The notes beneath the pieces were generated by a model. That model had not been told where the DNA came from. It was given only the letters and a program-made list of their open reading frames with translations, and searched no databases. Made by a program: the position numbers and the translations under genes. From Berkiella sp963829835 (GTDB taxonomy: Bacteria > Pseudomonadota > Gammaproteobacteria > Berkiellales > Berkiellaceae), in assembly GCA_963829835.1 (NCBI GenBank), contig CAWHKC010000004.1, forward strand, positions 1,984,001 through 2,048,000: DNA of 64,000 nt, read 5' to 3'. The stretch's first letter is position 1. Each line of letters starts with the position of its first letter. Shown here piece after piece: positions 52,101 through 60,632 of this stretch.

Positions 52101-55100
52101 GAATAATTCTTCCACAAATGAAGATAAACCAAGAGAATATAACTGCTTCGCCGTTATTAACATCTGCCAATATTTATAAAACACAAGACCAAGTTTTTAT
52201 GGATTTTGTCTCTGGGACACTAACAACTGAAGATTGCAAGCGAGCTTTTTATTGCCATTATGGTCTTGCCAAAGTGGCACCCTCATTATCAGAGATTACT
52301 AGTATTGCAAATCAAATTGATGCGATTAAGTCTCCTGCTTTCAAAAATGCTGATACTGTGAAATCTTATTTATATACCATCAGTGGTTTTTGTTTGTATC
52401 ATGAAAAAGGCGTCCGTGATGCCGCGACTCTTGAAAAATTAGATACCTTAGCAAAAAGTTTAGATAGCTTCATTGAAGCTAATCCAGAAAATACAGCTGG
52501 TGCAATCGAATTTTTACAAGATTTAGTTCGTTGCCAAGAAAAATATTTTTTAGAAGGCAAAGGGGATGCGCCGACGTTAGACTCTTTCACATCGTACATT
52601 AATACAATGGCAAGATGTAAAGGCGCATTTTCCGAGTTGGATCCAACTCGTTCAAAAATTCAAAAAGTTTTTAATGGTTATAAACATTATAGAAGCAATC
52701 AGGATTTATTTAACCCCATTCACAAATTAGCTATTAAATCCAATGATAAACTAAGTGATATCAATTTAGCGCATACTTTAATCACTATTGAAAAAATTGC
52801 TGATGAGAATTTACAAGATAAAAAGAAATTCGCAACTTTACATGGTGGTTTGCTTCATGCTTTAGCATTGATTGGGGATCCTGGTGAAAACTATAGAAAA
52901 CCAGATAATAAAGAGAGCCTAGATGCCTTTATAAAAAATGCGCTAACCCAATATTGCACGGATAATGAGGTTGGTTTTCGTAGCATAGAAAATGTATTTA
53001 ATATAATGCGCTTTTCGACTATAGAAACGCTCAGAGAACCTTATCCCAGCTGGACTCAACTGAAGGCGATGATTGAGAAAGCTGCGAAAGATCCTCAAGC
53101 AGGACCGCAAGAATTAGCGCAATGGATAAAGCAACAACCCGGATTTGAAAATTTGAGCTTTGATTTATCAAAATTGAAACCAAAAGAAGTTCAAGCGCAA
53201 ACAGTTGAAAATGCTTATTTAACTGTTCAAGATAAGATGCTTGATGCCCTAGGAAAATTGAATGTTCATATTTCAAAAGAAGAATGTGAAACTTTTGATG
53301 CGTTACTTCAAAAAATGATTGATCACAAAGTCGAAGCCAAAGTGGGTTATGATGTCATCATTTTCCCCATGTTAAAAGAATTTGTTTTTCAAGCAAATGA
53401 GGGTGCTTTAGCAAATATTAAAAGTGAATTAAACCAATTGACGTTGCCAGAAAAAGATCAATTGAGTTTGTCAGTGTTTGCACTTTTCAAACCTGATATT
53501 TCCGATCCCAAAACGCTATCTGATCTATCAAATTTGTCCAAAACATTTGCTCGGTCTCATCATGAATTAAGTGAACTTTTCAAGCAATTAAATGAAAGTA
53601 AAACACATTTAGAAATAGACTTCTTGCCAGTGATACATGCCTTAGGTGAAGTAAAGAAGAGTAATATACCGATTGAACAATTGACAAAGTTATTTTCAAT
53701 TGCAAATCAATCTGTTAAAACGACTGATGTGTTCCCTGATGTTTTATTAAAGCAAACTTTAGCGTTTAAAGAAAAAATTGCCGATTGGACGACACTTAAT
53801 TCGGTTATAGAAAAGACTATTCTTCCTAATCAACAGATCAACCAAGAAAGACTATTATCGTTAACCCTCATTCTTGCTGGAAAAAATCAATTAAGCACTG
53901 AATCACTGTCCCCTCTGATTTCGTTAGCAGGCACCCATTTAACGCTTTGCGAATCAATGCTTAAACTTATTATCAATCAACATAAACAAAACTTGTCACC
54001 TGATATAAATCAAATATGTAACTATGTATCTAAACTAAATTCGCAAGGTGTTTCACCTGATAATATTACGCAATTGTTAACACATTTTAATAAAGATAAT
54101 TTTATCCAAATAGCCGATGCAACGTTCAAAGAATTAGACATTATTGATGACAAACAGAAACTACAATTAATTACTACAATTATGAATTCATCATTTACAC
54201 AAACCAAGAACACAACGGCTGAGGAAATAAAAACTGCCATTGATAATCTTAAAGCACTCTCAATTGAAGATCTAACGCGTTTGTCTAAAATGGATATGGA
54301 CGCTCCTTTTCCTCATGTATTGCAGTTAGCAAATGAGAGCAAACCTATTGTTTTAAATGAATTTGTAGCTCAACTGCAAAAATCATTCTTTGAGGCGAAA
54401 AATGATAAAAGAGAAATTGACATTATTTTCAAGGATGATCGTGTTTTTCCTGTATTGAATGGTTCAAGTTCTTTAGACTTTAGCAACCCAATGGGTTTGG
54501 GCCTTTCTGAAAAGGAACGATTGTTACAAGATTATGCTTATATCCATGCTATTGGCTTAGATCAACCAGTTTATCTTGATAAATCGTTAAAAGACCTCAC
54601 CAAAGATGAATTGCTCACTTTTCAGAAACAAGCCATTCAAAAAATGCAAGATCCACTGCTTAGTCCTGAACAAAAGAAAGTAGCAACATTGCAATTTATC
54701 GCCACAATTCGAGAAACCTATTATCGTGCCACCTTTAATGCAAGTCCCGATCAAAAACCCCCAAGAGGGAAGTTTCCTTTTTCAACCCAAATTATTGGCT
54801 TATTGCAGGCACTTGAACATCCTGAAATGAATATCAATGAAATCGCAACCGGTCAAGGTAAATCACTTATCGCTGCTTTATATGGTTCTGTACTGTGGGC
54901 TCAAGGTAAACCAGCCATTATCTGTACTTCAAATTTGACCCTTGCTAAAGAAGGTTTAGAAGAAAATCATGCTTATTATCAATATATGGGTATTCAGACT
55001 TCCGTCATTGAGGCACAATCAACTTCTAAGGATTTTAAACACAACGGTATCAATTATACTGATGTCTCAAACATGGCCTTGTTTTTAGCCAAATCCGATA

Positions 55101-58100
55101 TAAGCGACCCCCTTAATCTCAAAAATCCGGGATTAGTATTAGATGAAGTCGATTTCACTGTTTTAGATGAAGTCACTGATTTTAGATATGCTGTCAATTT
55201 AGAACAAGGCGGTTCATCTTCAGATATCAATCTTGATGAGTGGCTCTATCATCAGATCAATGATTTCGTTGATTCTCCAGAGTTTATGGATAGGAGTATT
55301 ACTCGTGAAACCGATGTGGTTAAAGCGATTTTAGCTTTAGACAAAAAGTTAGATTTAGCCACTAAAGACAAATCATTAAAAGAGCCCGCTTTATCCCATG
55401 TGAAGAAGCGCTTAGGAGAGTTTAAAATTCCTGGTTCAGAAGCAAGAAAACAACTTGATACCTGGATTGATTCTGCTTTTAACGCCAAAATACTTTTTGA
55501 GCAAGGCAAAGGAACTGCTTGGAATTTAGAACAATACCGCCATAAGGATGGCAAGGAATATTCTGCGGCTCGTATCATTTCTCATCATCGGGTTTCCAAA
55601 GGGGCAAAATGGTCAAAAGGGGTTCATCAATTTTTACACGCTAGAATCAATGATAAAATGGTTCCAGAAGTGGGTATACCTCCTTGCCGTATCGAGGCTG
55701 AAAAATCTCATGTTGCTGCATTATCAAGTAAAAACTTTGTGGATTATTTCACCAATAGAGGAGGTTCGGTTTGGGGAATTACCGGTACGATCGGTTCTTC
55801 TGAAGAACGCGCTGAATTGATTCAAAAATATGGTTTTACTTTAACACAAATTGAAACCCACCAAATGCGAAAAGCTGAACAATTAAAACCTATTTTTGCA
55901 GGAAATGAGAAAGGGCATGTAGAAGCTATTTATGGTCAATATAAAAAGCATGCCATCAACAAGAATCAAATGCCCACCGTGATTGTGGAGGAAGATGCAG
56001 AGTTTGCTATAAAGATGAAAGACAATTTGTTGAAAAAGCTAAATCAACAGGCAAACAAACTGGCCGATCCTCCTTTATTACAATTTTACAATGGTATTGA
56101 TTATCAAGTATTTGAATATAACAAAGATCAAAAATGCTACGTTGCAAAAGTCACAAAGTCATATGATTCAACTGAAAGTTTGGAAGGGGCTATTAAAACG
56201 CAAGGTGGCGTACAAAATACAATAACTATTACAACCCCAATGATGGGACGTGGTACCGATTTTAAACCCGTTGCTAAAGATGGTAAAACCCCGCATCAAG
56301 ATGGACTTTTTGTTATTGGGGCCTATCCTGAGTCAAGTGAACGCGAAGAAAGACAGATCATAGGTCGTATGGGACGCCAAGGTCAACCCGGTTTATTCAT
56401 CAATATAATCAATAAACAGCGATTTATTCAAAAATTAGAAACGGTTGGCATTAAGGTGCCGGCAATGGTCCGCTATTTTTATCCGCAACGCTTGAGTAAA
56501 GAATTAACAAAATTTAAGAAGTCTAAGAATCAATCTTTAGCCACAGAGCGTCAATTTAAGCAAACCTATGGCGATGTTCGTGGTCAGTTCTATTATAAAT
56601 TTATTGGGATGCTTGATTTAGCTGATCCTAATAAAAAATTATTGCAACTCATGGATATTGTTCATCCTAAACCTACTGATCCTGTAGATTTTTCAAAACA
56701 ATTTAGGAACAATTTATTATCATGTTGGAATCAATATTTAACTGAGCTTGATAGAAAGTATATTGAACTTAAGGACATGAATCCTGGAAATTATGAAAAA
56801 ATATTTGAAGAATTGGGCAAATTTGCTGGTGAGCAATGGAATGACTCTGTGGTTAATACCATGCGTGAGCGATTTGGAATTGATTCAAAGGATGAAGCAG
56901 CGAATATCCTATTTATGGACTATCAAGTGCATATGGATGTAGCCTCCTATATTGATATTCGGAAAAAGCAGGATGCGAAAAATGGAAAAACCGATGTACC
57001 AGAAAAAAATTACGAGGCGGAGTTTGCTGATGTCAGTTATAAGAATCAGTTAAATAATATTATTAAAGATGGACGTCTTGCGATAGCCAAAGATCCTGCT
57101 CAAAGTCTTCAAAGTTCGCCGTTATCAGATTTGGTTATAAATTATCCTAAACATTTTTGGATGAAAGAGCCAACTACTCTGACTTCATTACCCCCTGAGA
57201 AAGCGCAGAAGGCAATGGCGAACATTTTAGCTATTGATATGCTTAATAATCTGCATAAATTAAATCAAGCAATCAAGCAAGATAAAAGTCTAGCACTGCG
57301 TCCTGTTACGATTGATGTGCAAACATTGTCGCAAGCAGTAAAAGATGATCCTGTTGGTATGTATGAGAAATTGTCAAAAGAGTATCATAAATTAAGTTTC
57401 TTGGCAGAATCTCTCTCTAAAGAAGGCAATCCGGATAATAGAAAATACGCCGATCTCAATAGCGATGCTTTACATAGTGAATCATTGCTCTTCCACCAAT
57501 TTTTAGATTTGGGCTTTAAAGCACCGCACCCAACGACAGATCTGATTGCCAAAGCGAATGAGACACGTACAGCTATGCAAAAAGAAGGTCGCGTTGAGTT
57601 GTACATGGCTAAACGTCAAATCAATCCTTTACAGGCTGTACGTTATCAAATTGATTATCAAGGCGATAAACCTTTGCCCTTGTATGGATTTGATTCGATT
57701 AAACATGATATTCAATCCGATATTGAACGTTATCTAAAAGATAAATCAAAATTGTTTGCAAGAACAAAAGAGGCTAAAGCCTTATTGGTTAAAATTGATA
57801 AAGCAACTACAAATGAGGAATTGCTAGCTTGTTTGTCAGAAGCAAGATCTCTTGCCATCAATAAAGATCTTAAATCCAGGACACTTATTGGTAAACGCAA
57901 TGAAGGAGGAAGTCGCTTTCAATCGTTACTCAACAAAGGGGTGAGTCGAATATTATTAAATGCGCAAACTAAAGATGAACTTTTAATGGTTGCTGGCAAG
58001 CTGCGCGGTGAATTAGCTGAACAATTACGGTATATAGACAAACATGCTAATGTTGATATGTCAAATATGTTAAAAAGGCTAGAAAAGGAGGACTTAACAC

Positions 58101-58816
58101 ATGATGAGATGTTTGATTTGGTTAACGATTTAAAAAAACTTAAACAAGAAATTTCTAAGCTAGACAATAAAGAAGCTGCCACGGTTAAGATTGATTTTCA
58201 ACTGCTTGATGATACTTTGAATGTGATGGAGTCTACCTTAGAAAAAATGGCTTCATTACAGATTGATTTGAATGAGAAGATGAAACGCCTCGAGGTTGCT
58301 GTCATTGAAGAGCTTCCTATTGAACCACCCGAAAGTGAGAAGCAAGAAGACATTATTGAGAAACTACCGCAGGAGGTGTCCAAAGACTTTGCAACAAGAT
58401 CAACAGATTTGTTTGATACTAAAAGTCTTCAGAAAATATTGTCTTCAATTGAACCTAGTGTTGAAGGCCTTTTTTTGATTCAAGGAAAGTCTAATAAACG
58501 GGAAGAGGGGTTAATGAATAAAATAACTGATTTTTCGCGTTCGTTAAACAGTGATGTACAATTAAATGATGGTGATCGCTTTGAGATTATGCGAGGCTTT
58601 CTTTCCAGTTTACAGCAAGAGCGACACGGTAATCCAAAGGAATCACGGTTTATTGAATCGCTTGTAATGAAAGTCGTTACTCAAGAACAAGAATGTTTTG
58701 AAAGTAAAAAGCTTAAAAAGCATGAAGAATGTCAATCCCGCTATCAGTCGTATATACCTGTTGATACCCAGTTCGCTCAGATGGAACCAAAATCTAAACG
58801 TCCTAAGACTGGTTGA
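49160..58816 (+). CDS. Giant protein with SecA-like ATPase motor core
   Basis: This is a 3218-residue protein. A SecA-type motor spans about 1860-2460: ATGQGKS P-loop at 1896-1902 (Lys1901), LDEVD at 1994-1998 continuing FTVLDE as in SecA, MMGRGTDFKP (motif V) at 2361-2370 and GRMGRQGQPG (motif VI) at 2402-2411. Order and spacing fit SecA, including room for a crosslinking-like insert, but the sequence is far from housekeeping SecA and no C-terminal zinc motif is seen. The N-terminal 1850 residues are helical and unassigned, with an EQ-rich tract at about 547-575. The C-terminal 750 are helical with a basic end (KSKRPKTG). AGAGG lies 5 bases before the ATG. Remodelling or transport of proteins is inference. 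Confidence 0.85.
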   Translation: MTIESGPELPSTLKDFIEQFSSETTEVNLTLEGLDEKNINQFLMALFKKFEDSPVGINQLLQLKFMGELSNTQQKAISDELEKSVQGKFNIIYDQAYSIEENKKGPKRTPEQLHSDILKLFASKIKSIDISGEIAQSAFRKCIDFQLFVMPNETVAAVKIPQTPSVFNDIMVKSKEDYVLNQAKKYLEGKGLGVPIEERVKGNISLLNEMLDYAKNNGIAKGGSGIAYEQHLEDTTFNKYQEWLWPQVKDESLNELSTQFKVKRKEPLDEFLQEVYTSYYEKKIKTKVVGEVSLLPESYSSNIHHRELMNASLNFLAIGGFQKHVNEAKISFPCPSGRLPEMAYDFSEIMQPLIEHAQNGRPLPFSSLYIKHLFESKNLYTDLVSFATALADKPGDYYRLEKVKIDPVDQIKNPNVEQYEAYLVKMIELAQKSPNGLAIGFDLGSVANAVDSKLKNKLENAKGDEKTKLEEKIKEIQALSDKLNLLVAQNRREINCAILLEGEKVYGSSTRIQMDGGKVTQAESITDVRACKRVDDLASALGNIATEQEAEQEQEQEQEQEQEQEQEQEQEQEQAHGLVEDNISTVDEFVSFAIAQRPDLSVKAPQLKELWQNLFGNLKSTGKANSPLSAISKEVARLILTDPDAFKFGLVEGNLPPGLNIGNLAVKDLISGETISKKGIYYDIAKQNEPTPLTLSINEPPIRRVRMKVSAGDFTLEHRPADLNPIEALLVNKAFESLTREEISNFNQGQLTQEDDEVPFKMIFMTASKKGASEFISWVKEDITKQLIATKRNQELADIAVAYGGDALFSLTKKLNGIKSKCSEMKSSPLFEEFLNKVILQKEVNGISERVPLSEHLMQYDQFQALDKIKDLPEEELKWFMQFCNEHAKYNTRVDIHDLYLGFKEFVKQYKEITNGAPLPTEGVQNLVKDCRNMKVGLDRLLFILNNAKKNNLLDEQLAVLTSLDLHYGTAYQATKQYQYRIILPQMKINQENITASPLLTSANIYKTQDQVFMDFVSGTLTTEDCKRAFYCHYGLAKVAPSLSEITSIANQIDAIKSPAFKNADTVKSYLYTISGFCLYHEKGVRDAATLEKLDTLAKSLDSFIEANPENTAGAIEFLQDLVRCQEKYFLEGKGDAPTLDSFTSYINTMARCKGAFSELDPTRSKIQKVFNGYKHYRSNQDLFNPIHKLAIKSNDKLSDINLAHTLITIEKIADENLQDKKKFATLHGGLLHALALIGDPGENYRKPDNKESLDAFIKNALTQYCTDNEVGFRSIENVFNIMRFSTIETLREPYPSWTQLKAMIEKAAKDPQAGPQELAQWIKQQPGFENLSFDLSKLKPKEVQAQTVENAYLTVQDKMLDALGKLNVHISKEECETFDALLQKMIDHKVEAKVGYDVIIFPMLKEFVFQANEGALANIKSELNQLTLPEKDQLSLSVFALFKPDISDPKTLSDLSNLSKTFARSHHELSELFKQLNESKTHLEIDFLPVIHALGEVKKSNIPIEQLTKLFSIANQSVKTTDVFPDVLLKQTLAFKEKIADWTTLNSVIEKTILPNQQINQERLLSLTLILAGKNQLSTESLSPLISLAGTHLTLCESMLKLIINQHKQNLSPDINQICNYVSKLNSQGVSPDNITQLLTHFNKDNFIQIADATFKELDIIDDKQKLQLITTIMNSSFTQTKNTTAEEIKTAIDNLKALSIEDLTRLSKMDMDAPFPHVLQLANESKPIVLNEFVAQLQKSFFEAKNDKREIDIIFKDDRVFPVLNGSSSLDFSNPMGLGLSEKERLLQDYAYIHAIGLDQPVYLDKSLKDLTKDELLTFQKQAIQKMQDPLLSPEQKKVATLQFIATIRETYYRATFNASPDQKPPRGKFPFSTQIIGLLQALEHPEMNINEIATGQGKSLIAALYGSVLWAQGKPAIICTSNLTLAKEGLEENHAYYQYMGIQTSVIEAQSTSKDFKHNGINYTDVSNMALFLAKSDISDPLNLKNPGLVLDEVDFTVLDEVTDFRYAVNLEQGGSSSDINLDEWLYHQINDFVDSPEFMDRSITRETDVVKAILALDKKLDLATKDKSLKEPALSHVKKRLGEFKIPGSEARKQLDTWIDSAFNAKILFEQGKGTAWNLEQYRHKDGKEYSAARIISHHRVSKGAKWSKGVHQFLHARINDKMVPEVGIPPCRIEAEKSHVAALSSKNFVDYFTNRGGSVWGITGTIGSSEERAELIQKYGFTLTQIETHQMRKAEQLKPIFAGNEKGHVEAIYGQYKKHAINKNQMPTVIVEEDAEFAIKMKDNLLKKLNQQANKLADPPLLQFYNGIDYQVFEYNKDQKCYVAKVTKSYDSTESLEGAIKTQGGVQNTITITTPMMGRGTDFKPVAKDGKTPHQDGLFVIGAYPESSEREERQIIGRMGRQGQPGLFINIINKQRFIQKLETVGIKVPAMVRYFYPQRLSKELTKFKKSKNQSLATERQFKQTYGDVRGQFYYKFIGMLDLADPNKKLLQLMDIVHPKPTDPVDFSKQFRNNLLSCWNQYLTELDRKYIELKDMNPGNYEKIFEELGKFAGEQWNDSVVNTMRERFGIDSKDEAANILFMDYQVHMDVASYIDIRKKQDAKNGKTDVPEKNYEAEFADVSYKNQLNNIIKDGRLAIAKDPAQSLQSSPLSDLVINYPKHFWMKEPTTLTSLPPEKAQKAMANILAIDMLNNLHKLNQAIKQDKSLALRPVTIDVQTLSQAVKDDPVGMYEKLSKEYHKLSFLAESLSKEGNPDNRKYADLNSDALHSESLLFHQFLDLGFKAPHPTTDLIAKANETRTAMQKEGRVELYMAKRQINPLQAVRYQIDYQGDKPLPLYGFDSIKHDIQSDIERYLKDKSKLFARTKEAKALLVKIDKATTNEELLACLSEARSLAINKDLKSRTLIGKRNEGGSRFQSLLNKGVSRILLNAQTKDELLMVAGKLRGELAEQLRYIDKHANVDMSNMLKRLEKEDLTHDEMFDLVNDLKKLKQEISKLDNKEAATVKIDFQLLDDTLNVMESTLEKMASLQIDLNEKMKRLEVAVIEELPIEPPESEKQEDIIEKLPQEVSKDFATRSTDLFDTKSLQKILSSIEPSVEGLFLIQGKSNKREEGLMNKITDFSRSLNSDVQLNDGDRFEIMRGFLSSLQQERHGNPKESRFIESLVMKVVTQEQECFESKKLKKHEECQSRYQSYIPVDTQFAQMEPKSKRPKTG
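50798..50881 (+). repeat. Hexanucleotide repeat coding Glu-Gln
   Basis: Alternating GAA/GAG and CAA/CAG codons give about 13 Glu-Gln pairs in a row inside the giant gene. The base pattern is close to GAGCAA with silent variation. It is likely a flexible linker and may vary in length between strains. Confidence 0.9.
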
Positions 58817-58957
58817 ATTCACACCTAACATGATTTGTATTTACTAACATTATAATATGTTTAAAAGTGAGTTGTCGATCTTATTTTTAGTTTGGCATTA
58901 TAAGATAAGCTTGAGTTTGAAAAAGATCAATTAATAAACCAATCAAAAGGTGGATAT

Positions 58958-59875
58958 ATGCAAAAAGCAGGTCCAACAGCAAGTGATCCCCAAATAGTTG
59001 TACTTGAAAATGATTATATTTTCCCTTCAGTTCAATTGGTTTTTGATCTATTAGAAGATCTTAAGCTGCCATCTGAAATGACCAAAGCACATTTTGAAAG
59101 TCTCTTATCATTGATAACCGAAAAAAGAAATATTACACCATTATCAACACAATTATCTTACGGGGAAGAAGATATCGATTTAAAAAAGGGAATGGAAAAC
59201 ATATTATCAAAAATTGATAAAGAAATATTTGATGAAATATATAATTCGCTCTACATTCTCTTGCATCAATACTATCTTAATAAAAATCCTGACAACGCGG
59301 CAGATATTAGACATAATGCAGAAATTGCCGATCAAACTGTAACCCGTCATGTCTCGCGGGATGAGTTATTTGAAGGTACAGTGATACTTTTTGATTGCAT
59401 TACAAAACGATTAAGTAAACTTGGTCCGGATCTCAGTATTGATGAACTCCAACAACTTGTTGTTAAATCTATAATCAATGCAAAAGCGTTAGTCTTAAAT
59501 CCTCCTCCCAAAGTAAATTCAAGTGCAATTGTGGTGGCCCTTAAACCTCCACGTACTTTTATACCGCAATTTGGTGGTCCAGAATACCAAAGGCAAGTTA
59601 AAGTACGACAAGAAGAAGAACTTTCTGAAATGCTAGCAAAACAAATGCAAGAAGAAGAAGATAGATTACTTGCTTTAAGATTACAAAATGGTTCAAACGA
59701 AGAAGAAGAGGAATACTTCGAAGAAGATGAAGCTGGCGCAGGTCCTGGGTTGGATCAGGATGTAGATGAGCAAGTAGATCAAGACGATGACGATGAAGAA
59801 GAAGAAGAGCAAGATGACGATAACGACGATCGTTATTCAGGCGTAGCAAGAACCAGACCTAGGCCTGGTTTTTAA
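58958..59875 (+). CDS. Acidic protein with tandem UIM/MIU-like motifs
   Basis: I do not recognise the family. Residues 1-185 are a helical domain; 185-215 form a Pro-rich linker. Residues 218-244 hold two adjacent helical motifs, EEELSEMLAKQMQEEE and EEDRLLALRLQ, resembling eukaryotic ubiquitin-interacting (UIM or MIU) motifs: acidic lead, Leu-Ala core, then Gln/Glu. The last 60 residues are almost all Asp/Glu with a basic end (TRPRPGF). AAGGTGG precedes the ATG. It starts 141 bases after the giant gene on the same strand and may be its partner. A ubiquitin-binding host role is inference. Confidence 0.65.
   Translation: MQKAGPTASDPQIVVLENDYIFPSVQLVFDLLEDLKLPSEMTKAHFESLLSLITEKRNITPLSTQLSYGEEDIDLKKGMENILSKIDKEIFDEIYNSLYILLHQYYLNKNPDNAADIRHNAEIADQTVTRHVSRDELFEGTVILFDCITKRLSKLGPDLSIDELQQLVVKSIINAKALVLNPPPKVNSSAIVVALKPPRTFIPQFGGPEYQRQVKVRQEEELSEMLAKQMQEEEDRLLALRLQNGSNEEEEEYFEEDEAGAGPGLDQDVDEQVDQDDDDEEEEEQDDDNDDRYSGVARTRPRPGF
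59851..59874 (+). terminator. Intrinsic terminator overlapping the stop codon
   Basis: AACCAG-A-CC-TA-GG-C-CTGGTT forms an 8-bp stem with one mismatch, followed by TTTTAA. The T-run overlaps the last Phe codon and the stop of the acidic-protein gene, so the coding end doubles as a terminator. Confidence 0.6.
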
Positions 59876-60001
59876 CGAGTTTGCACGGTGGGATTTGAAC
59901 CTAGCGCGAAGCATAAGCAGAAAGATAACATTCCGGATGAAGGTCTGGTAACCCACACACGTTGCCTTGACACGGCTCAAGCCCCAAGCCTTTTTAGCCG
60001 C

Positions 60002-60421
60002 TTATTGGCGACCTTTCGCAAATTTTCCGCGCTCTTTCGAAGCCATACCTTCTTCTAATTGCTCAGTTTGTTGTTCTTTTAGGGCTCGATCAAAGGTCCC
60101 TTTTAGCTGCGGGTAATCTCTCGCAAGTTGAGATACCAAGGTCGGTGTGTACTGCGGGTTTCTGGTTACGACTGGAATGATGGAATTTGTAAGTTCAATC
60201 GCATCATAGATGGAATTTGTATATGCCCTTGCCCGTTCAACGCCCAATGCATCTGCGAGCTCCACTGGAGTGAAGTTGCGACCACGACAGAACAAAATAT
60301 GATCGACGACGCTAGAATGGTGGTTACTAAACGCTACTTTCAGCGCCGAAACTATACCACGATGGATAGTCCTCTCAGCATAACCGGATAATACTTTATC
60401 TTTTTTGGCGCCACTTTTCAT
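60002..60421 (-). CDS. Orphan protein, 139 residues
   Basis: I do not recognise a family. The ATG at 60421 has an excellent GAGGAG 7 bases upstream; a TTG at 60436 lies within that site. The protein is helical, with VVDHILFCRGRNFTPVELADALGVERARAYTNSIYDAIE suggesting a helix-turn-helix-like segment at about 40-75. The C-terminus is charged and ends with SKERGKFAKGRQ. It may bind nucleic acid. It lies alone between a terminator region and repeats downstream of gatB. Confidence 0.65.
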   Translation of the reverse strand: MKSGAKKDKVLSGYAERTIHRGIVSALKVAFSNHHSSVVDHILFCRGRNFTPVELADALGVERARAYTNSIYDAIELTNSIIPVVTRNPQYTPTLVSQLARDYPQLKGTFDRALKEQQTEQLEEGMASKERGKFAKGRQ

Positions 60422-60482
60422 AATGAAACTCCTCAAACAAATTTAATTAAGCGCTCAACAGACACCTTTAATAAGAAAGGTT

Positions 60483-60535
60483 CCGCCGGCTTCCTCCTTC
60501 GCCTAAAAGGCTACGGCGCGACAAGCCCGCGGCGG
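60483..60535. repeat. Dispersed repeat, copy 2, in a CCGCCG/CGGCGG frame
   Basis: CCGCCG at 60483 and CGGCGG at 60530 bracket CTTCCTCCTTCGCC...GGCTACGGCGCGACAAG. This is a diverged member of the family at 31352 and 60572. The whole can fold as a branched hairpin. It lies after gatB. Confidence 0.5.
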
Positions 60536-60561
60536 TGATTGGGGTATTTGGCATTTGAAAA

Positions 60562-60624
60562 TGGTGGGCACGCTTCCTCCTACGCTAAGAGCTTCGGACG
60601 ACAGGCCGTTTTGCCCACCCTACG
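60562..60624. repeat. Composite repeat: palindrome ends with a second repeat inside
   Basis: The ends TGGTGGGCACGC (60562-60573) and TTTGCCCACCCTACG (60610-60624) match the right arm of the palindrome at 34185-34218. The middle is replaced by the CTACGCTAAGAGCTTCGG element also found at 31352. It lies just after the gatB stop on the minus strand and may terminate that operon. Confidence 0.75.
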
Positions 60625-60632
60625 TAATTTAC

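Noticed and set aside
59881..59995. Possible tRNA on the minus strand: GGATTTGAACC resembles a T-arm, and CCA-like and D-arm-like bits occur nearby.
   Set aside because: The T-stem does not pair properly and I could not find a matching acceptor or anticodon stem. It may be a degenerate tRNA fragment, but I cannot support a gene.
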